This document shows positions 23,335-32,071 of a stretch of DNA of 64,000 nucleotides, piece after piece. Positions within the stretch are counted from its first letter, which is position 1. The number at the start of each line of letters is the position of its first letter. The stretch comes from Terrabacter sp. Ter38 (GTDB taxonomy: Bacteria > Actinomycetota > Actinomycetes > Actinomycetales > Dermatophilaceae): the NCBI RefSeq assembly GCF_024519435.1, contig NZ_JALJRZ010000005.1:186001-250000 (forward strand), read 5' to 3'. Made by a program: the position numbers and the translations under genes. The notes below the pieces were generated by a model. It was not told where the DNA came from and made no database searches. It saw only the letters and a program-made list of their open reading frames with translations.

Positions 23335-23604
23335 GTGACGGAGACGAGCGCCAAGCGCGGGTCCGGCCGTGCCGACAAGGCTCGCGGCGGCAACCCCGTA
23401 TCGCGCCTCTTCGGCGCGATCAGCCTCTTCGTGCGCCAGATCCTCGACGAGCTGCGCAAGGTCGTGCGGCCGACGGGTCCTGAACTCGTGCGCTACACGA
23501 CCGTCGTGGTCGTGTTCGTCGTGATCATGATGGCGCTCGTGTCAACGCTCGACTTCGGTCTGAGCCGACTGGTCTCCTGGGTCTTCACCGGCTCGGCCAC
23601 CTGA
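23335..23604 (+). CDS. secE: preprotein translocase subunit SecE
   Basis: The 89-residue protein has a basic N-terminal 35 residues, the conserved amphipathic segment [20 protein letters not shown], and one membrane helix [20 protein letters not shown]. SecE clamps SecY in the translocon. The GTG start at 23335 is preceded by a weak AGAAAGTAGG. It is followed 80 bases later by nusG, the universal pairing. Confidence 0.97.
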   Translation: MTETSAKRGSGRADKARGGNPVSRLFGAISLFVRQILDELRKVVRPTGPELVRYTTVVVVFVVIMMALVSTLDFGLSRLVSWVFTGSAT

Positions 23605-23640
23605 GGCACGAGCCACCGGCACCCCACCGGGATGTCACTG

Positions 23641-23657
23641 CCGGCCGTCACGGCCGG
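23641..23657 (+). other. short hairpin between secE and nusG
   Basis: CCGGCCG and CGGCCGG form a perfect 7-base-pair stem with a TCA loop. It lies 28 bases before the nusG start and has no U tract, so it may affect translation or mRNA stability rather than terminate. Confidence 0.4.
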
Positions 23658-23684
23658 TCCACGAGCAAGGAAGTAGGTCAGAGC

Positions 23685-24572
23685 GTGTCCGAGCAGTTCG
23701 CCCACGAGGGCGCCCCGAACGGCGAGAGCACCGAGAGCGACGTCGTCGACCCCGCGGTCGAGACCGACGACCTCTCGGCCTCCGATGTCGAGTCGGGTGC
23801 TGAGGACGACGCCACCGACCTCGACATCGTCGACGAGGCCGAGACGGCGGACGACACGTCCGACGAGTCCGACGACGAGTCCGACGACGAGTCCGAAGAC
23901 GTCGACGCCGCCGTTGCCTCGGAGGACGACGAGGACGGCGAGCCGGTGGCCGAGGGCAGCGGCGACCCGGTCGCCGACTTCAAGGCCGACCTGCGCACGC
24001 GCTTCGGTGACTGGTACGTCATCCACTCCTACGCCGGTTACGAGAACCGCGTGAAGGCCAACCTCGAGACGCGCATCCAGACCCTCAACATGGAGGACTT
24101 CATCTTCGAGATCGAGGTCCCCATGGAGGAGGTCACCGAGATCAAGAACGGCCAGAAGAAGCAGGTCCGTCGCGTCCGGATGCCCGGCTACGTCCTCGTC
24201 CGCATGGACCTCACCGACGAGAGCTGGGGCGCGGTGCGCCACACGCCCGGTGTCACCGGTTTCGTCGGCAACGCCCACCAGCCGGTGCCGCTGTCGATCG
24301 ACGAGGTCTTCACGATGCTCGCCCCGAACTTCGAGGCCGCTGCGGCCGCCGACGGCTCCGGTGCGTCGTCGAGCTCGAGCGCCGGCAAGGACGTGCGGGT
24401 CGTCGACTTCGAGGTCGGCGAGTCCGTCACTGTCATGGAGGGCCCCTTCGAGACCCTTCCCGCGACGATCTCCGAGATCAACCCCGACACCCAGAAGCTC
24501 AAGGTGCTCGTCTCCATCTTCGGCCGGGAGACCCCGGTCGAGCTCTCCTTCGCCCAGGTCGCCAAGATCTGA
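23685..24572 (+). CDS. nusG: transcription termination/antitermination factor NusG
   Basis: The 295-residue protein starts at GTG 23685. Residues 1-100 form an acidic extension rich in Asp, Glu and Ser, with repeated [13 protein letters not shown]. The NGN domain follows ([40 protein letters not shown] and [11 protein letters not shown]). A Ser/Ala linker and the KOW domain ([20 protein letters not shown]) complete it. NusG binds the RNA polymerase clamp and links it to Rho or to ribosomal S10. The extension makes it much longer than the ~180-residue E. coli protein, as is common in actinobacteria. Confidence 0.97.
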   Translation: MSEQFAHEGAPNGESTESDVVDPAVETDDLSASDVESGAEDDATDLDIVDEAETADDTSDESDDESDDESEDVDAAVASEDDEDGEPVAEGSGDPVADFKADLRTRFGDWYVIHSYAGYENRVKANLETRIQTLNMEDFIFEIEVPMEEVTEIKNGQKKQVRRVRMPGYVLVRMDLTDESWGAVRHTPGVTGFVGNAHQPVPLSIDEVFTMLAPNFEAAAAADGSGASSSSSAGKDVRVVDFEVGESVTVMEGPFETLPATISEINPDTQKLKVLVSIFGRETPVELSFAQVAKI

Positions 24573-24587
24573 TCGAGGGTCGTACGA

Positions 24588-24611
24588 CCTCGTGCGGCTG
24601 ACCGCACGAGG
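24588..24611 (+). terminator. hairpin between nusG and rplK
   Basis: CCTCGTGCGG and CCGCACGAGG form a perfect 10-base-pair stem with a CTGA loop, 15 bases after the nusG stop. There is no U tract, so it may be a partial terminator or processing site. Confidence 0.6.
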
Positions 24612-24669
24612 ACATGCAACCGGGTCATCGCCCAAGGCGTCGGCCCAGCAACACAGAAGGTAGGCACCC

Positions 24670-25101
24670 ATGCCCCCCAAGAAGAAGGTCTCCGGCTTCA
24701 TCAAGCTGCAGATCCAGGCCGGTCAGGCCACCCCCGCCCCGCCCGTCGGCCCCGCCCTCGGTCAGCACGGCGTCAACATCATGGAGTTCGTCAAGGCGTA
24801 CAACGCCGCGACGGAGTCCCAGCGCGGCAACGTCATCCCGGTCGAGATCACGGTCTACGAGGACCGCTCGTTCACCTTCGTGACGAAGACCCCGCCGGCC
24901 GCCGAGCTCATCAAGAAGGCCGCCGGCGTCGCCAAGGGCTCGGGCGAGCCGCACAAGACCAAGGTCGCCAAGCTCTCGCGCGACCAGGTCCTCGAGATCG
25001 CCCGTCAGAAGATGGAAGACCTCAACGCCCACGACGAGGAGATGGCGGCGCGCATCATCGCCGGCACCGCCCGCTCGATGGGCATCGACACCGAGCTCTG
25101 A
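24670..25101 (+). CDS. rplK: 50S ribosomal protein L11
   Basis: The 143-residue protein shows the N-terminal domain [20 protein letters not shown] and [20 protein letters not shown], then the rRNA-binding C-terminal domain ending [19 protein letters not shown]11 forms the GTPase-associated centre that binds thiostrepton and activates RelA. AGAAGGTAGGC lies before the ATG. It is followed by rplA, the standard L11 operon. Confidence 0.98.
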   Translation: MPPKKKVSGFIKLQIQAGQATPAPPVGPALGQHGVNIMEFVKAYNAATESQRGNVIPVEITVYEDRSFTFVTKTPPAAELIKKAAGVAKGSGEPHKTKVAKLSRDQVLEIARQKMEDLNAHDEEMAARIIAGTARSMGIDTEL

Positions 25102-25153
25102 GGAGCTCGGTCCACCAGACCTCGGGACGCCCGCCCTCCACATGAGGGCGGGC
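25091..25153 (+). promoter_or_regulatory. tandem hairpins in the rplK-rplA spacer
   Basis: CCGAGCTC-TGAG-GAGCTCGG (25091-25110) is a perfect 8-base-pair hairpin whose loop contains the rplK stop codon. GCCCGCCCTC-N5-GAGGGCGGGC (25129-25153) is a perfect 10-base-pair hairpin. A smaller CACGGC/GCCGTG hairpin at 25172-25187 contains CGGCATAC. L1 represses its own operon in other bacteria by binding mRNA, so a regulatory role is plausible. Confidence 0.55.
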
Positions 25154-25249
25154 CACCCCGAACCGGGCCACACGGCATACGGCCGTGAGGCCCCGTGGGA
25201 GACCAGCGCACGGTCGCACCACGACTCCACGAAGAAAGCAGGAGCAGTC

Positions 25250-25966
25250 ATGAAGCGCAGCAAGAACTACCGCGCAGCCGCCGAGCTCGTCACGCCCGGC
25301 AAGGTCTACGCCCCGCTCGAGGCCGTCCGCGTCGCCAAGCAGACCGCCAAGGCCAAGTACGACGAGACGGTCGAGGTCGCCATGCGCCTCGGCGTCGACC
25401 CCCGCAAGGCCGACCAGGCCGTCCGCGGCACGGTCAACCTGCCGCACGGCACGGGCAAGACCGCCCGCGTCCTCGTCTTCGCCAACGGCGACAAGGCCGA
25501 GGCCGCCCGTGAGGCCGGCGCCGACCACGTCGGCTCCGACGACCTGCTCGAGAAGGTCCAGGGCGGCTGGCTCGACTTCGACGCCGTCGTCGCCACGCCT
25601 GACCTCATGGGCAAGGTCGGTCGTCTCGGCAAGGTCCTCGGCCCGCGTGGTCTCATGCCGAACCCGAAGACCGGCACCGTGACGATGGACGTCGCCAAGG
25701 CCGTCGCCGACATCAAGGGCGGCAAGATCGAGTTCCGCGTCGACAAGCACGCGAACCTCCACTTCATCATCGGCAAGGCCTCCTTCGACGAGACGAAGCT
25801 CGTCGAGAACTACGCCGCTGCCCTCGAGGAGATCCTGCGTCTGAAGCCGGCCAGCTCCAAGGGCCGCTACATCGAGAAGGCCACCGTCTCCACGACGATG
25901 GGCCCGGGCATCCCGCTCGACTTCTCCAAGACGCGCAACCTCCTCGCCGAGGAGGAGCAGGCCTGA
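25250..25966 (+). CDS. rplA: 50S ribosomal protein L1
   Basis: The 238-residue protein begins [14 protein letters not shown] at ATG 25250, preceded by AGCAGGAG. The diagnostic segment [20 protein letters not shown] and the closing [20 protein letters not shown] are present. L1 forms the mobile stalk at the E site and binds its own mRNA in several bacteria. The open frame extends upstream to 25142 but without homology. Confidence 0.98.
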   Translation: MKRSKNYRAAAELVTPGKVYAPLEAVRVAKQTAKAKYDETVEVAMRLGVDPRKADQAVRGTVNLPHGTGKTARVLVFANGDKAEAAREAGADHVGSDDLLEKVQGGWLDFDAVVATPDLMGKVGRLGKVLGPRGLMPNPKTGTVTMDVAKAVADIKGGKIEFRVDKHANLHFIIGKASFDETKLVENYAAALEEILRLKPASSKGRYIEKATVSTTMGPGIPLDFSKTRNLLAEEEQA

Positions 25967-25985
25967 TCGCCTGACCCAGCAGTTC

Positions 25986-26020
25986 GAGAGCCCGTCACCC
26001 CTCGTGGGTGGCGGGCTCTC
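25986..26020 (+). terminator. rplKA terminator
   Basis: GAGAGCCCGTCACCC and GGGTGGCGGGCTCTC form a 15-base-pair stem with one G-U pair and a 5-base loop, 20 bases after the rplA stop. Confidence 0.88.
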
Positions 26021-26255
26021 GTCGTCTGGGCGCAGCGCCACCAGCTGTTGCACGCCGGTTGGGTCGCTCCCTGCACCGACGGTCAGGAGCGGTGTGGGGT
26101 CGCTCCCGTCGCCGACGCCACTCGCTTCGAGCCCCACCTCCACTCGAGTGAGCGCCTGGTCCCGTCGACTGGCCCTGTGGTCACGCCTGTCTCGGGCCTC
26201 GGATCGGCGGGGTTCTCGGCGCGATCTGGGGCGTTTGCGCGGGTACGGTCGAAAG

Positions 26256-28136
26256 ATGAGTCGTCACAGCGCATGCACCACGACACGTTCCCGATGGGTC
26301 CTCGGCGCTCTCGTCGTCGGGCTCCCTCTGTCCCTGTTGCCGGCCACGGCCGGCGCGCAGCCGGCGGCGGCTCCAGCCGCGGCTGCGTCCGACCGTGGCT
26401 GGCACGGCCGGCCCACCACCTTGCCCAAGGTCCCCGTCATGACCGGCTCCGGAGGCGCCGTCAGCTCCGTCGACCGCGATGCCTCGCAGGTCGGCATCGA
26501 CGTGCTGGCCCGGGGTGGCAACGCGGCCGACGCCGCTGTCGCGACGGCTGCGGCCCTCGGCGTCACGGAGCCCTACAGCGCCGGCATCGGCGGCGGTGGC
26601 TTCCTCGTCTACTACGACGCTCGCAGCCGGAAGGTCTCGACCGTCGATGGCCGCGAGACGGCGCCCGCGACCTTCACGGAGAACACCTTCCGCAACCCCG
26701 ACGGTTCGCCCATGGTCTTCAACACCGTCGTGAACTCGGGGCTGTCGATCGGCGTGCCCGGCACACCCGCCCTGTGGGCCAAGGCGTTGCGCGACTACGG
26801 CACGTTGTCGCTCAACGCGGCGCTCAAGCCGGCCGAGCGGCTCGCCGCCAAGGGCTTCGTCGTCGACCAGACGTTCCACGACCAGACCGTCCAGAACGCC
26901 GACCGCTTCTCCGTGTTCCCCGAGACGGCGAAGGTCTTCCTGCGAGGCGGTCAGGCTCCGGCCGTCGGTTCCGTCTTCACCAACCCCGACATGGCGAAGG
27001 CGTACCGGACGCTGCGCACCCAGGGCACGGGGGCGCTGTATGCCGGCGCGCTCGGACGGGCGATCGTCGCAGAGGCCCGGGCGCCGCACACCAAGGCGGG
27101 TTCCTCGGTCATGGGTGGGCAGATGACGACGCGCGACCTCGCCGCGTACCGCGCGCTGACGAAGGCGCCGATCCACTCGCAGTACAAGGGCTACGACGTC
27201 TACGGCATGCCGGTCCCGAGCTCGGGCGGTATCGCGGTGGCCGAGATCCTCAACCTCGTCCAGGCCTACGAGGACCGCACCGGCGTCTCGACGTCCGACC
27301 TGTCGGACGTCGACTACCTGCACCGGTTCTCGGAGGCGTCGGCGACGGCCTTCGCCGACCGCAACCGCTGGGTCGGTGACGTCCCGGGCGTGCCGGTCAA
27401 GGAGCTGACCGATCCGGCCTTCGCCGCGGAGCGCGCCTGCCTCTTCGACCCGAAGAGGGCCCAGCCTCGTCCGATCCCGTTCGGCTCGCCCGACGGTGCC
27501 TACACCCCCTGCGCGCCCGGCACGGTCGTGCAGAGCGAGCCCTACGAGGGGCAGTCGACGACGCACCTGACGGCCACCGACCGCTGGGGCAACGTCGCGT
27601 CCTACACCCTCACCATCGAGCAGACCGGTGGCTCCGGCATCACGGTCCCCGGGTACGGGTTCCTGCTCAACAACGAGCTCACCGACTTCAACTTCACGCC
27701 GCTGACCAAGGGCGTCCCGGACCCGAACCTTCCGGGCCCCGGCAAGCGTCCGCGGTCCTCGATGAGCCCGACGATCCTGCTCGACGGCGGCAGGCCCTTC
27801 CTCGCGGTGGGTTCGCCTGGCGGCGCCACGATCATCACGTCGGTGTCGCAGACGATCCTCGGCTACCTCGACCGCGACCTGTCGCTCGTCGACGCGATCG
27901 CGGCGCCGCGCCTCAGCTCGCGCAACGGTTCCAGCGAGGGCGCGGAGCCGGCGATCCTCAGTGGTCCCACGGGCGCCGCACTGACGGCGATGGGCCACGC
28001 GCTCGCCTCGGCCGGCACGCCCAACGAGATCGGTGCCGCGACGGCGATCCGCAGCCTGCGCGGGGGCCTGTTCGAGGCCGCCGCGGAGACGACGCGTCGT
28101 GGCGGCGGCTCGGCCATGGTCGTCCACCCGCGCTGA
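26256..28136 (+). CDS. ggt: secreted gamma-glutamyltransferase
   Basis: The 626-residue precursor has a signal peptide (basic RSRW, hydrophobic VLGALVVGLPLSLLPATAGA). The large-subunit segment ARGGNAADAAVATAAALGVT, then EPYSAGIGGGGFLVYYDA and DGRETAP, is present. The autoprocessing site GQSTTHLTATDRWGNV near residue 434 supplies the N-terminal nucleophile Thr of the small subunit. VGSPGGATIITSV is the C-terminal signature. The enzyme cleaves gamma-glutamyl bonds such as glutathione's outside the membrane; since actinobacteria use mycothiol, imported glutathione or poly-glutamyl peptides are possible substrates. It is not part of the ribosomal operons around it. Confidence 0.95.
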   Translation: MSRHSACTTTRSRWVLGALVVGLPLSLLPATAGAQPAAAPAAAASDRGWHGRPTTLPKVPVMTGSGGAVSSVDRDASQVGIDVLARGGNAADAAVATAAALGVTEPYSAGIGGGGFLVYYDARSRKVSTVDGRETAPATFTENTFRNPDGSPMVFNTVVNSGLSIGVPGTPALWAKALRDYGTLSLNAALKPAERLAAKGFVVDQTFHDQTVQNADRFSVFPETAKVFLRGGQAPAVGSVFTNPDMAKAYRTLRTQGTGALYAGALGRAIVAEARAPHTKAGSSVMGGQMTTRDLAAYRALTKAPIHSQYKGYDVYGMPVPSSGGIAVAEILNLVQAYEDRTGVSTSDLSDVDYLHRFSEASATAFADRNRWVGDVPGVPVKELTDPAFAAERACLFDPKRAQPRPIPFGSPDGAYTPCAPGTVVQSEPYEGQSTTHLTATDRWGNVASYTLTIEQTGGSGITVPGYGFLLNNELTDFNFTPLTKGVPDPNLPGPGKRPRSSMSPTILLDGGRPFLAVGSPGGATIITSVSQTILGYLDRDLSLVDAIAAPRLSSRNGSSEGAEPAILSGPTGAALTAMGHALASAGTPNEIGAATAIRSLRGGLFEAAAETTRRGGGSAMVVHPR

Positions 28137-28160
28137 CCTGACGACGAGACCCACGAGAGC

Positions 28161-28193
28161 GGTGAGGTCGGTCCCGACGGGGCCGACCTCACC
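28161..28193 (+). terminator. terminator after ggt
   Basis: GGTGAGGTCGG and CCGACCTCACC form a perfect 11-base-pair stem with an 11-base loop, 24 bases after the ggt stop. The 174 bases that follow, up to the convergent DUF3152 gene, hold nothing I recognise. Confidence 0.85.
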
Positions 28194-28367
28194 TGCGTCC
28201 CAGGAGCCGGCCGGTGCGTGAAACAGCATCGGCGCATCACCACACGAACGTGGACCAGCGGCGCGGTCAACCTCCTCGGCGGGCTCGTCCGGGCCGACGC
28301 CGTCAGCGGAGCCGACCGCGGCCTCGTCACGAGGGGAGAGGGCGTGTGCCGGCCGCGACGAAGGGGG

Positions 28368-29294
28368 TCAGGCCGGCTTGGGCGTCGGCCAGGGCCACGC
28401 CGTGCAGCCCTTGAGGCCGTAGGTCTGCTGCATCATGACCGGAGCCGCCTTGCCCGGCCCGCCGCAGTAGGCGTGCGCGTGCCCGATGCCGTGACCGACC
28501 TCGTGGTTGACGAGATAGGTGCGGTAGCCGGCGGTGTCGCTGCCATAGGCCTCCGCGCCGAGGACCCACCGGCGCAGGTTGAGCACGACCCGTCCGGAGT
28601 TGTGGCAGCTGACCTGGCCTCGGGTCTGCAGCGGTGCGCAGAGCCGGTCGGTCGTGTCGGGGCTCGCGAGGGTGATGCGCAGGTCGACCGCGGCTCCCTT
28701 GGCGGCCGCGGCGGGGGAGACGTTGACGAAGCGGACGCCGTCCTTCGCCTGCCAGCCCCGCGGGTCGGTCAGCACGCTCCCCACCGTCGTGGCGAGGTCC
28801 GCGGCCTTGATGTCGAGACCACCCTCGAGCTCCACGGTGTAGCGCACCGTGCGGCCGCTCGTGGGGGCCGGGCGCAGGGCGGCCGCGGGCATCGCCACGA
28901 CCGTGAACCGGCCGGAGCCGGCCTGGATGACCGCGCCCTTGTCGTCCTTGCCGTCGTTCTTCCCCGCGGCCGTCGCGTCGTCCGATCTCGTCGAGCCCGT
29001 GGTGCCCGTCGCGCTGGTCGAGGCGGAGCCGTCGACCTGCGAGTCGGTCGCAGCCTCGGGTATCCGCTCGACCTGGTCGAGGGGGACCGCAGGTGCCGTC
29101 CCTGCCGTGACGGAGACCCGCGCGGCGCGTGAGACGGCGCCCTCGGCGACCGGCTCGTCGGCGCCGGCCGACGTCACGATCCAGAGGTCGGCGGTCACGC
29201 ACAGCACGACGGCCAGACCCGCCCACGTCCGGCGGCGGCGGGTCGCCTGCCGCTCTGACGGGGTCGGGCGGCGGACTGCGCTGCCACTCGCCAT
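28368..29294 (-). CDS. DUF3152 secreted metalloprotease-like protein
   Basis: The 308-residue protein has a basic N-terminus (RRRRTW), one hydrophobic segment (AGLAVVLCVTADLWIV) acting as anchor or signal, and a low-complexity linker. A DUF3152 domain covers the second half. YLVNHEVGHGIGHAHAYCGG contains an HExxH-type zinc motif with a third histidine, as in metzincin-like peptidases. VMMQQTYGLKGCTAWPWP closes the domain. Function in the family is largely unproven. I prefer ATG 29294; the GTG at 29303 is equally open. Confidence 0.85.
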   Translation of the reverse strand: MASGSAVRRPTPSERQATRRRRTWAGLAVVLCVTADLWIVTSAGADEPVAEGAVSRAARVSVTAGTAPAVPLDQVERIPEAATDSQVDGSASTSATGTTGSTRSDDATAAGKNDGKDDKGAVIQAGSGRFTVVAMPAAALRPAPTSGRTVRYTVELEGGLDIKAADLATTVGSVLTDPRGWQAKDGVRFVNVSPAAAAKGAAVDLRITLASPDTTDRLCAPLQTRGQVSCHNSGRVVLNLRRWVLGAEAYGSDTAGYRTYLVNHEVGHGIGHAHAYCGGPGKAAPVMMQQTYGLKGCTAWPWPTPKPA

Positions 29295-29369
29295 GGGGAT
29301 CACGCTAGGTCACGTACCCGGTGTGGTGGGGGATCGTGCGTCGGACCCGCCGACGGGCCCGGGCTCGAT

Positions 29370-29398
29370 TTGGTCCTCAGCGGTCAGGCCCGTACTCT
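29370..29398 (+). promoter_or_regulatory. rplJL promoter
   Basis: TTGGTC (29370-29375) and TACTCT (29393-29398) are spaced by 17 bases. The -35 lies in CGATTTGGTC, a 10-base word that recurs exactly at the rpsL promoter. Transcription should start near 29405. Confidence 0.7.
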
Positions 29399-29404
29399 GG
29401 TGCA

Positions 29405-29612
29405 CGACCAATGACCGCCGGTTGGAGGACGTGGGCAACCACGATCTCCCGAAGGTCCCGCACGATGCGGGCAGCCAGCGCAGGACACTCAGCCTCACGG
29501 CATACGTCGAGTATGCCGCACCGAGCCCCGAGCGCCCTGCGCCGGGGCTCTTTTCGTGCAGGCCCTCCGGGCCCCTTCGACAGGCGGCACCACGCAAGGG
29601 AAGGAGGCCCAG
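29405..29612 (+). promoter_or_regulatory. L10-type mRNA leader with attenuator-like hairpin
   Basis: A leader of about 208 bases precedes rplJ. It contains the inverted repeat CGGCATAC-N5-GTATGCCG (29498-29518). A classical intrinsic-terminator shape follows: GAGCCCCG and CGGGGCTC arms (29523-29550) with a 12-base loop and TTTT. L10 or L10-L12 complex binds such leaders in other bacteria to repress rplJL. The terminator-like hairpin suggests control by premature termination rather than translation alone. Confidence 0.65.
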
Positions 29613-30200
29613 ATGGCGAACTCCGAGAAGACGGCTGCCATTGCCGAGATCGCGGACAAGTTCCGTGAGTCCGGTGCGGCCGTTCTCACCGAGTACCGCG
29701 GTCTGACCGTGGCCCAGCTCTCGCAGCTGCGCACCTCGATCCGGGAACACGCCACCTACGCCGTGGTCAAGAACACGCTCACGGAGCGCGCCGCCAAGGA
29801 GGCCGGTATCACGGCCTTCGACGGTCACCTCCAGGGCCCGTCGGCCATCGCCTTCATCACCGGTGACCCGGTCGAGGCGGCCAAGGGTCTGCGTGACTTC
29901 GCCAAGGCACACCCCCTCCTCGTGATCAAGGCTGGCGTCCTCGACGGCAAGACCTTGTCCCCCGAGGAGATCACGAAGCTCGCGGACCTCGAGTCCCGCG
30001 AGGTTCTCCTGGCCAAGCTTGCGGGCGCCATGAAGGGCTCCCTCAACAAGGCCGCCTACCTCTTCGTCGCTCCTCTGTCGCAGACGGCCCGCGTGGTCGA
30101 CGCCCTGCGTCAGAAGGTCGAGGCGCAGGGTCCCGCCACGGAGGCCGCTCCGGTCGCCGAGGCAACCACCGACGTCGCCGAGGGTGGCGACGAGAGCTGA
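29613..30200 (+). CDS. rplJ: 50S ribosomal protein L10
   Basis: The 195-residue protein starts [20 protein letters not shown] after AAGGAGG at ATG 29613. The rRNA-binding N-terminal domain ([17 protein letters not shown]) and the C-terminal helix that carries L7/L12 dimers are present. An Ala/Glu-rich tail closes the protein. L10 is the base of the stalk and normally the autoregulator of its operon. rplL follows after 69 bases. Confidence 0.98.
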   Translation: MANSEKTAAIAEIADKFRESGAAVLTEYRGLTVAQLSQLRTSIREHATYAVVKNTLTERAAKEAGITAFDGHLQGPSAIAFITGDPVEAAKGLRDFAKAHPLLVIKAGVLDGKTLSPEEITKLADLESREVLLAKLAGAMKGSLNKAAYLFVAPLSQTARVVDALRQKVEAQGPATEAAPVAEATTDVAEGGDES

Positions 30201-30269
30201 TTGCGCTCCTGCGCAGCAGCTCGATTCAACAACACGCCACTCACGGCAATATCTAGGAAGGAAGCCACC

Positions 30270-30656
30270 ATGGCGAAGCTCAGCACCGACGAGCTCCTTG
30301 ACGCTTTCAAGGAGATGACCCTCATCGAGCTCTCCGAGTTCGTGAAGCAGTTCGAGGAGACCTTCGAGGTCACCGCTGCTGCCCCCGTTGCCGCGGTTGC
30401 CGCCGCTGCCGGTGGCGGCGCTGCCGCCGTCGAGGAGGAGGAGAAGGACTCGTTCGACGTCGTTCTCACCGCCGCGGGCGAGAAGAAGATCCAGGTCATC
30501 AAGGAGGTCCGCGCGCTCACGAGCCTCGGCCTCAAGGAGGCCAAGGACCTCGTTGACGGCGCCCCCAAGCCCGTCCTCGAGGGTGTCGACAAGGCTGCGG
30601 CCGAGAAGGCCAAGGAGCAGCTCGAGGGCGCCGGCGCCACCGTCGAGCTCAAGTGA
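30270..30656 (+). CDS. rplL: 50S ribosomal protein L7/L12
   Basis: The 128-residue protein has the N-terminal dimerisation helices ([20 protein letters not shown]) and an Ala/Gly-rich hinge at about 40-60. The conserved C-terminal factor-binding domain contains [20 protein letters not shown]. It recruits translation GTPases such as EF-G and EF-Tu, both encoded at the right of this window. AGGAAGGAAG precedes the ATG. Confidence 0.98.
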   Translation: MAKLSTDELLDAFKEMTLIELSEFVKQFEETFEVTAAAPVAAVAAAAGGGAAAVEEEEKDSFDVVLTAAGEKKIQVIKEVRALTSLGLKEAKDLVDGAPKPVLEGVDKAAAEKAKEQLEGAGATVELK

Positions 30657-30692
30657 TCTGACCCGGCTCAGCCGGGATCACTGCTGTACCGC

Positions 30693-30726
30693 AAGGCGGG
30701 TCCGACCTCTGGTCGGGCCCGCCTTT
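30693..30726 (+). terminator. rplJL terminator
   Basis: AAGGCGGGTCCGACC and GGTCGGGCCCGCCTT form a 15-base-pair stem (one G-U) with a TCT loop, followed by T. It lies 36 bases past the rplL stop. The 217 bases beyond it, up to the convergent gene, contain two GTATGCCG words and nothing else I can identify. Confidence 0.9.
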
Positions 30727-30943
30727 CGCTGTCCCTGGTGGCGCGGTCGCGGGGTGCGACGGCGCTCGCGGCGTGGAGCGTCGGCGGCCGTCCCAGCCCA
30801 CCCGCCGCTTGCGTATGCCGTGTGGCCGCCGCCGATGCCGCGACCACCGTCACGCCCCGCGCCCTCGTCGACGCCCCGCACCGGGTGGGTCGAGGTGATG
30901 CTCTGGGCGCTCCGGCATACCTCGAACGGGGGAGGGGCTGGCG

Positions 30944-32071
30944 TCAGGCGGCGTGAGCGAGGGCGTCCTTCAGGGCGGCGAGGACGAGCGCGACGCGGTC
31001 GGGGCGCGCGTTGTGGCCCATCAGGCCGATGCGCCAGACGGTGGCGGCGAACTCGCCCACACCGGCGCCGATCTCGAGGTTGTGGCGCTCGAGGAGGCGG
31101 GCGCGGACGGCGGCCGAGTCGACGCCGTCGGGGACGCGGACGGTCGTCAGCTCGGGGAGGCGGGCACCCTCGGCGGCGAAGAGCGACAGGCCCATCTCCT
31201 GGAGGCCGTCCTGCAGGAGGCGGCCGGCCTCGGCGTGGCGGTCCCAGACCTTCTCGAGGCCCTCCTCGGCGATGCGCTGGAGGCCGGCGTGGAGGCCCGC
31301 GACCATCGCGGTCGGGGCCGTGTGGTGGTAGGTGCGCTTGCCGGAGCCGGAGGCCTCACCGACGTAGCCGCCGAGCAGACCGAGGTCGAGGTACCAGGAC
31401 GACGGCTTCTCGACGCGCCGCTCGAAGGCACGGTCGCTGATGGTGAAGGGAGCGAGGCCGGGGGCGACGCCGAGGCACTTCTGGGTGCCCGCGTATCCGA
31501 TGTCGATGCCCCAGTCGTCGGCGCGCAGCTCGATGCCGCCGATGCTCGTCACGGCGTCGACGAGCAGCAGGGCGTCCCCCTTGACCGCGCCGAGCGCGGC
31601 GATGTCGGACCGGACGCCGGTGGACGTCTCCGCATGGACCGCGGCGATGATCTTCGGCGAGGGATGGGCGGCAGCGACGCGCGCGGCGTCGACGGGCGTG
31701 CCCCACTCGTGGTCGACGCGGACCACCTCGGCGCCGTGGCGGCTCGCGACGTCGACCATGCGCTCCCCGAACAGCCCGTTGACGGCCACGACGACGACGT
31801 CGCCGGGGGAGACGGTGTTGACGAACGCGGCCTCCATGCCCGCTGAGCCGGTCGCCGAGAGCGGGAGGGTGCGGCGGTTGTCGGTGCCCCAGACGTAGCG
31901 GAGCAGGTCGCAGGTCTCGTCCATGATCGCGAGGAAGTCGGGGTCGAGGTGTCCGAGCAGAGGCGCCGCCAGAGCGAGGGTCGCCTCGGGGTAGGGGTTG
32001 CACGGGCCGGGACCGAAGAGGTGCCGGTCGGCGATCGCGCGGCGGGTCGTCACGGGCGGGGTCGCGGTCAT
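30944..32071 (-). CDS. class V aminotransferase, alanine/serine-glyoxylate type
   Basis: The 375-residue PLP enzyme matches the AGXT family. RHLFGPGPCNPYPEATLALA, then LGHLDPDFLAIMDETCDLLR, LSATGSAGMEAAFVNTVSPG and the PLP lysine in YAGTQKCLGVAPGLAPF are visible. VVHAETSTGVRSDI matches the AVHAETSTG region of the family. It should transaminate glyoxylate to glycine using alanine or serine. Its ATG overlaps the TGA of the upstream GlcD-like gene (ATGA), so glyoxylate made by that oxidase could be handed on directly. Confidence 0.9.
   Translation of the reverse strand: MTATPPVTTRRAIADRHLFGPGPCNPYPEATLALAAPLLGHLDPDFLAIMDETCDLLRYVWGTDNRRTLPLSATGSAGMEAAFVNTVSPGDVVVVAVNGLFGERMVDVASRHGAEVVRVDHEWGTPVDAARVAAAHPSPKIIAAVHAETSTGVRSDIAALGAVKGDALLLVDAVTSIGGIELRADDWGIDIGYAGTQKCLGVAPGLAPFTISDRAFERRVEKPSSWYLDLGLLGGYVGEASGSGKRTYHHTAPTAMVAGLHAGLQRIAEEGLEKVWDRHAEAGRLLQDGLQEMGLSLFAAEGARLPELTTVRVPDGVDSAAVRARLLERHNLEIGAGVGEFAATVWRIGLMGHNARPDRVALVLAALKDALAHAA

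Noticed and set aside
29304-29612. Frames between the DUF3152 gene and rplJ as a small gene
   Set aside because: The interval is explained by a promoter and structured leader, and the frames lack ribosome binding sites.
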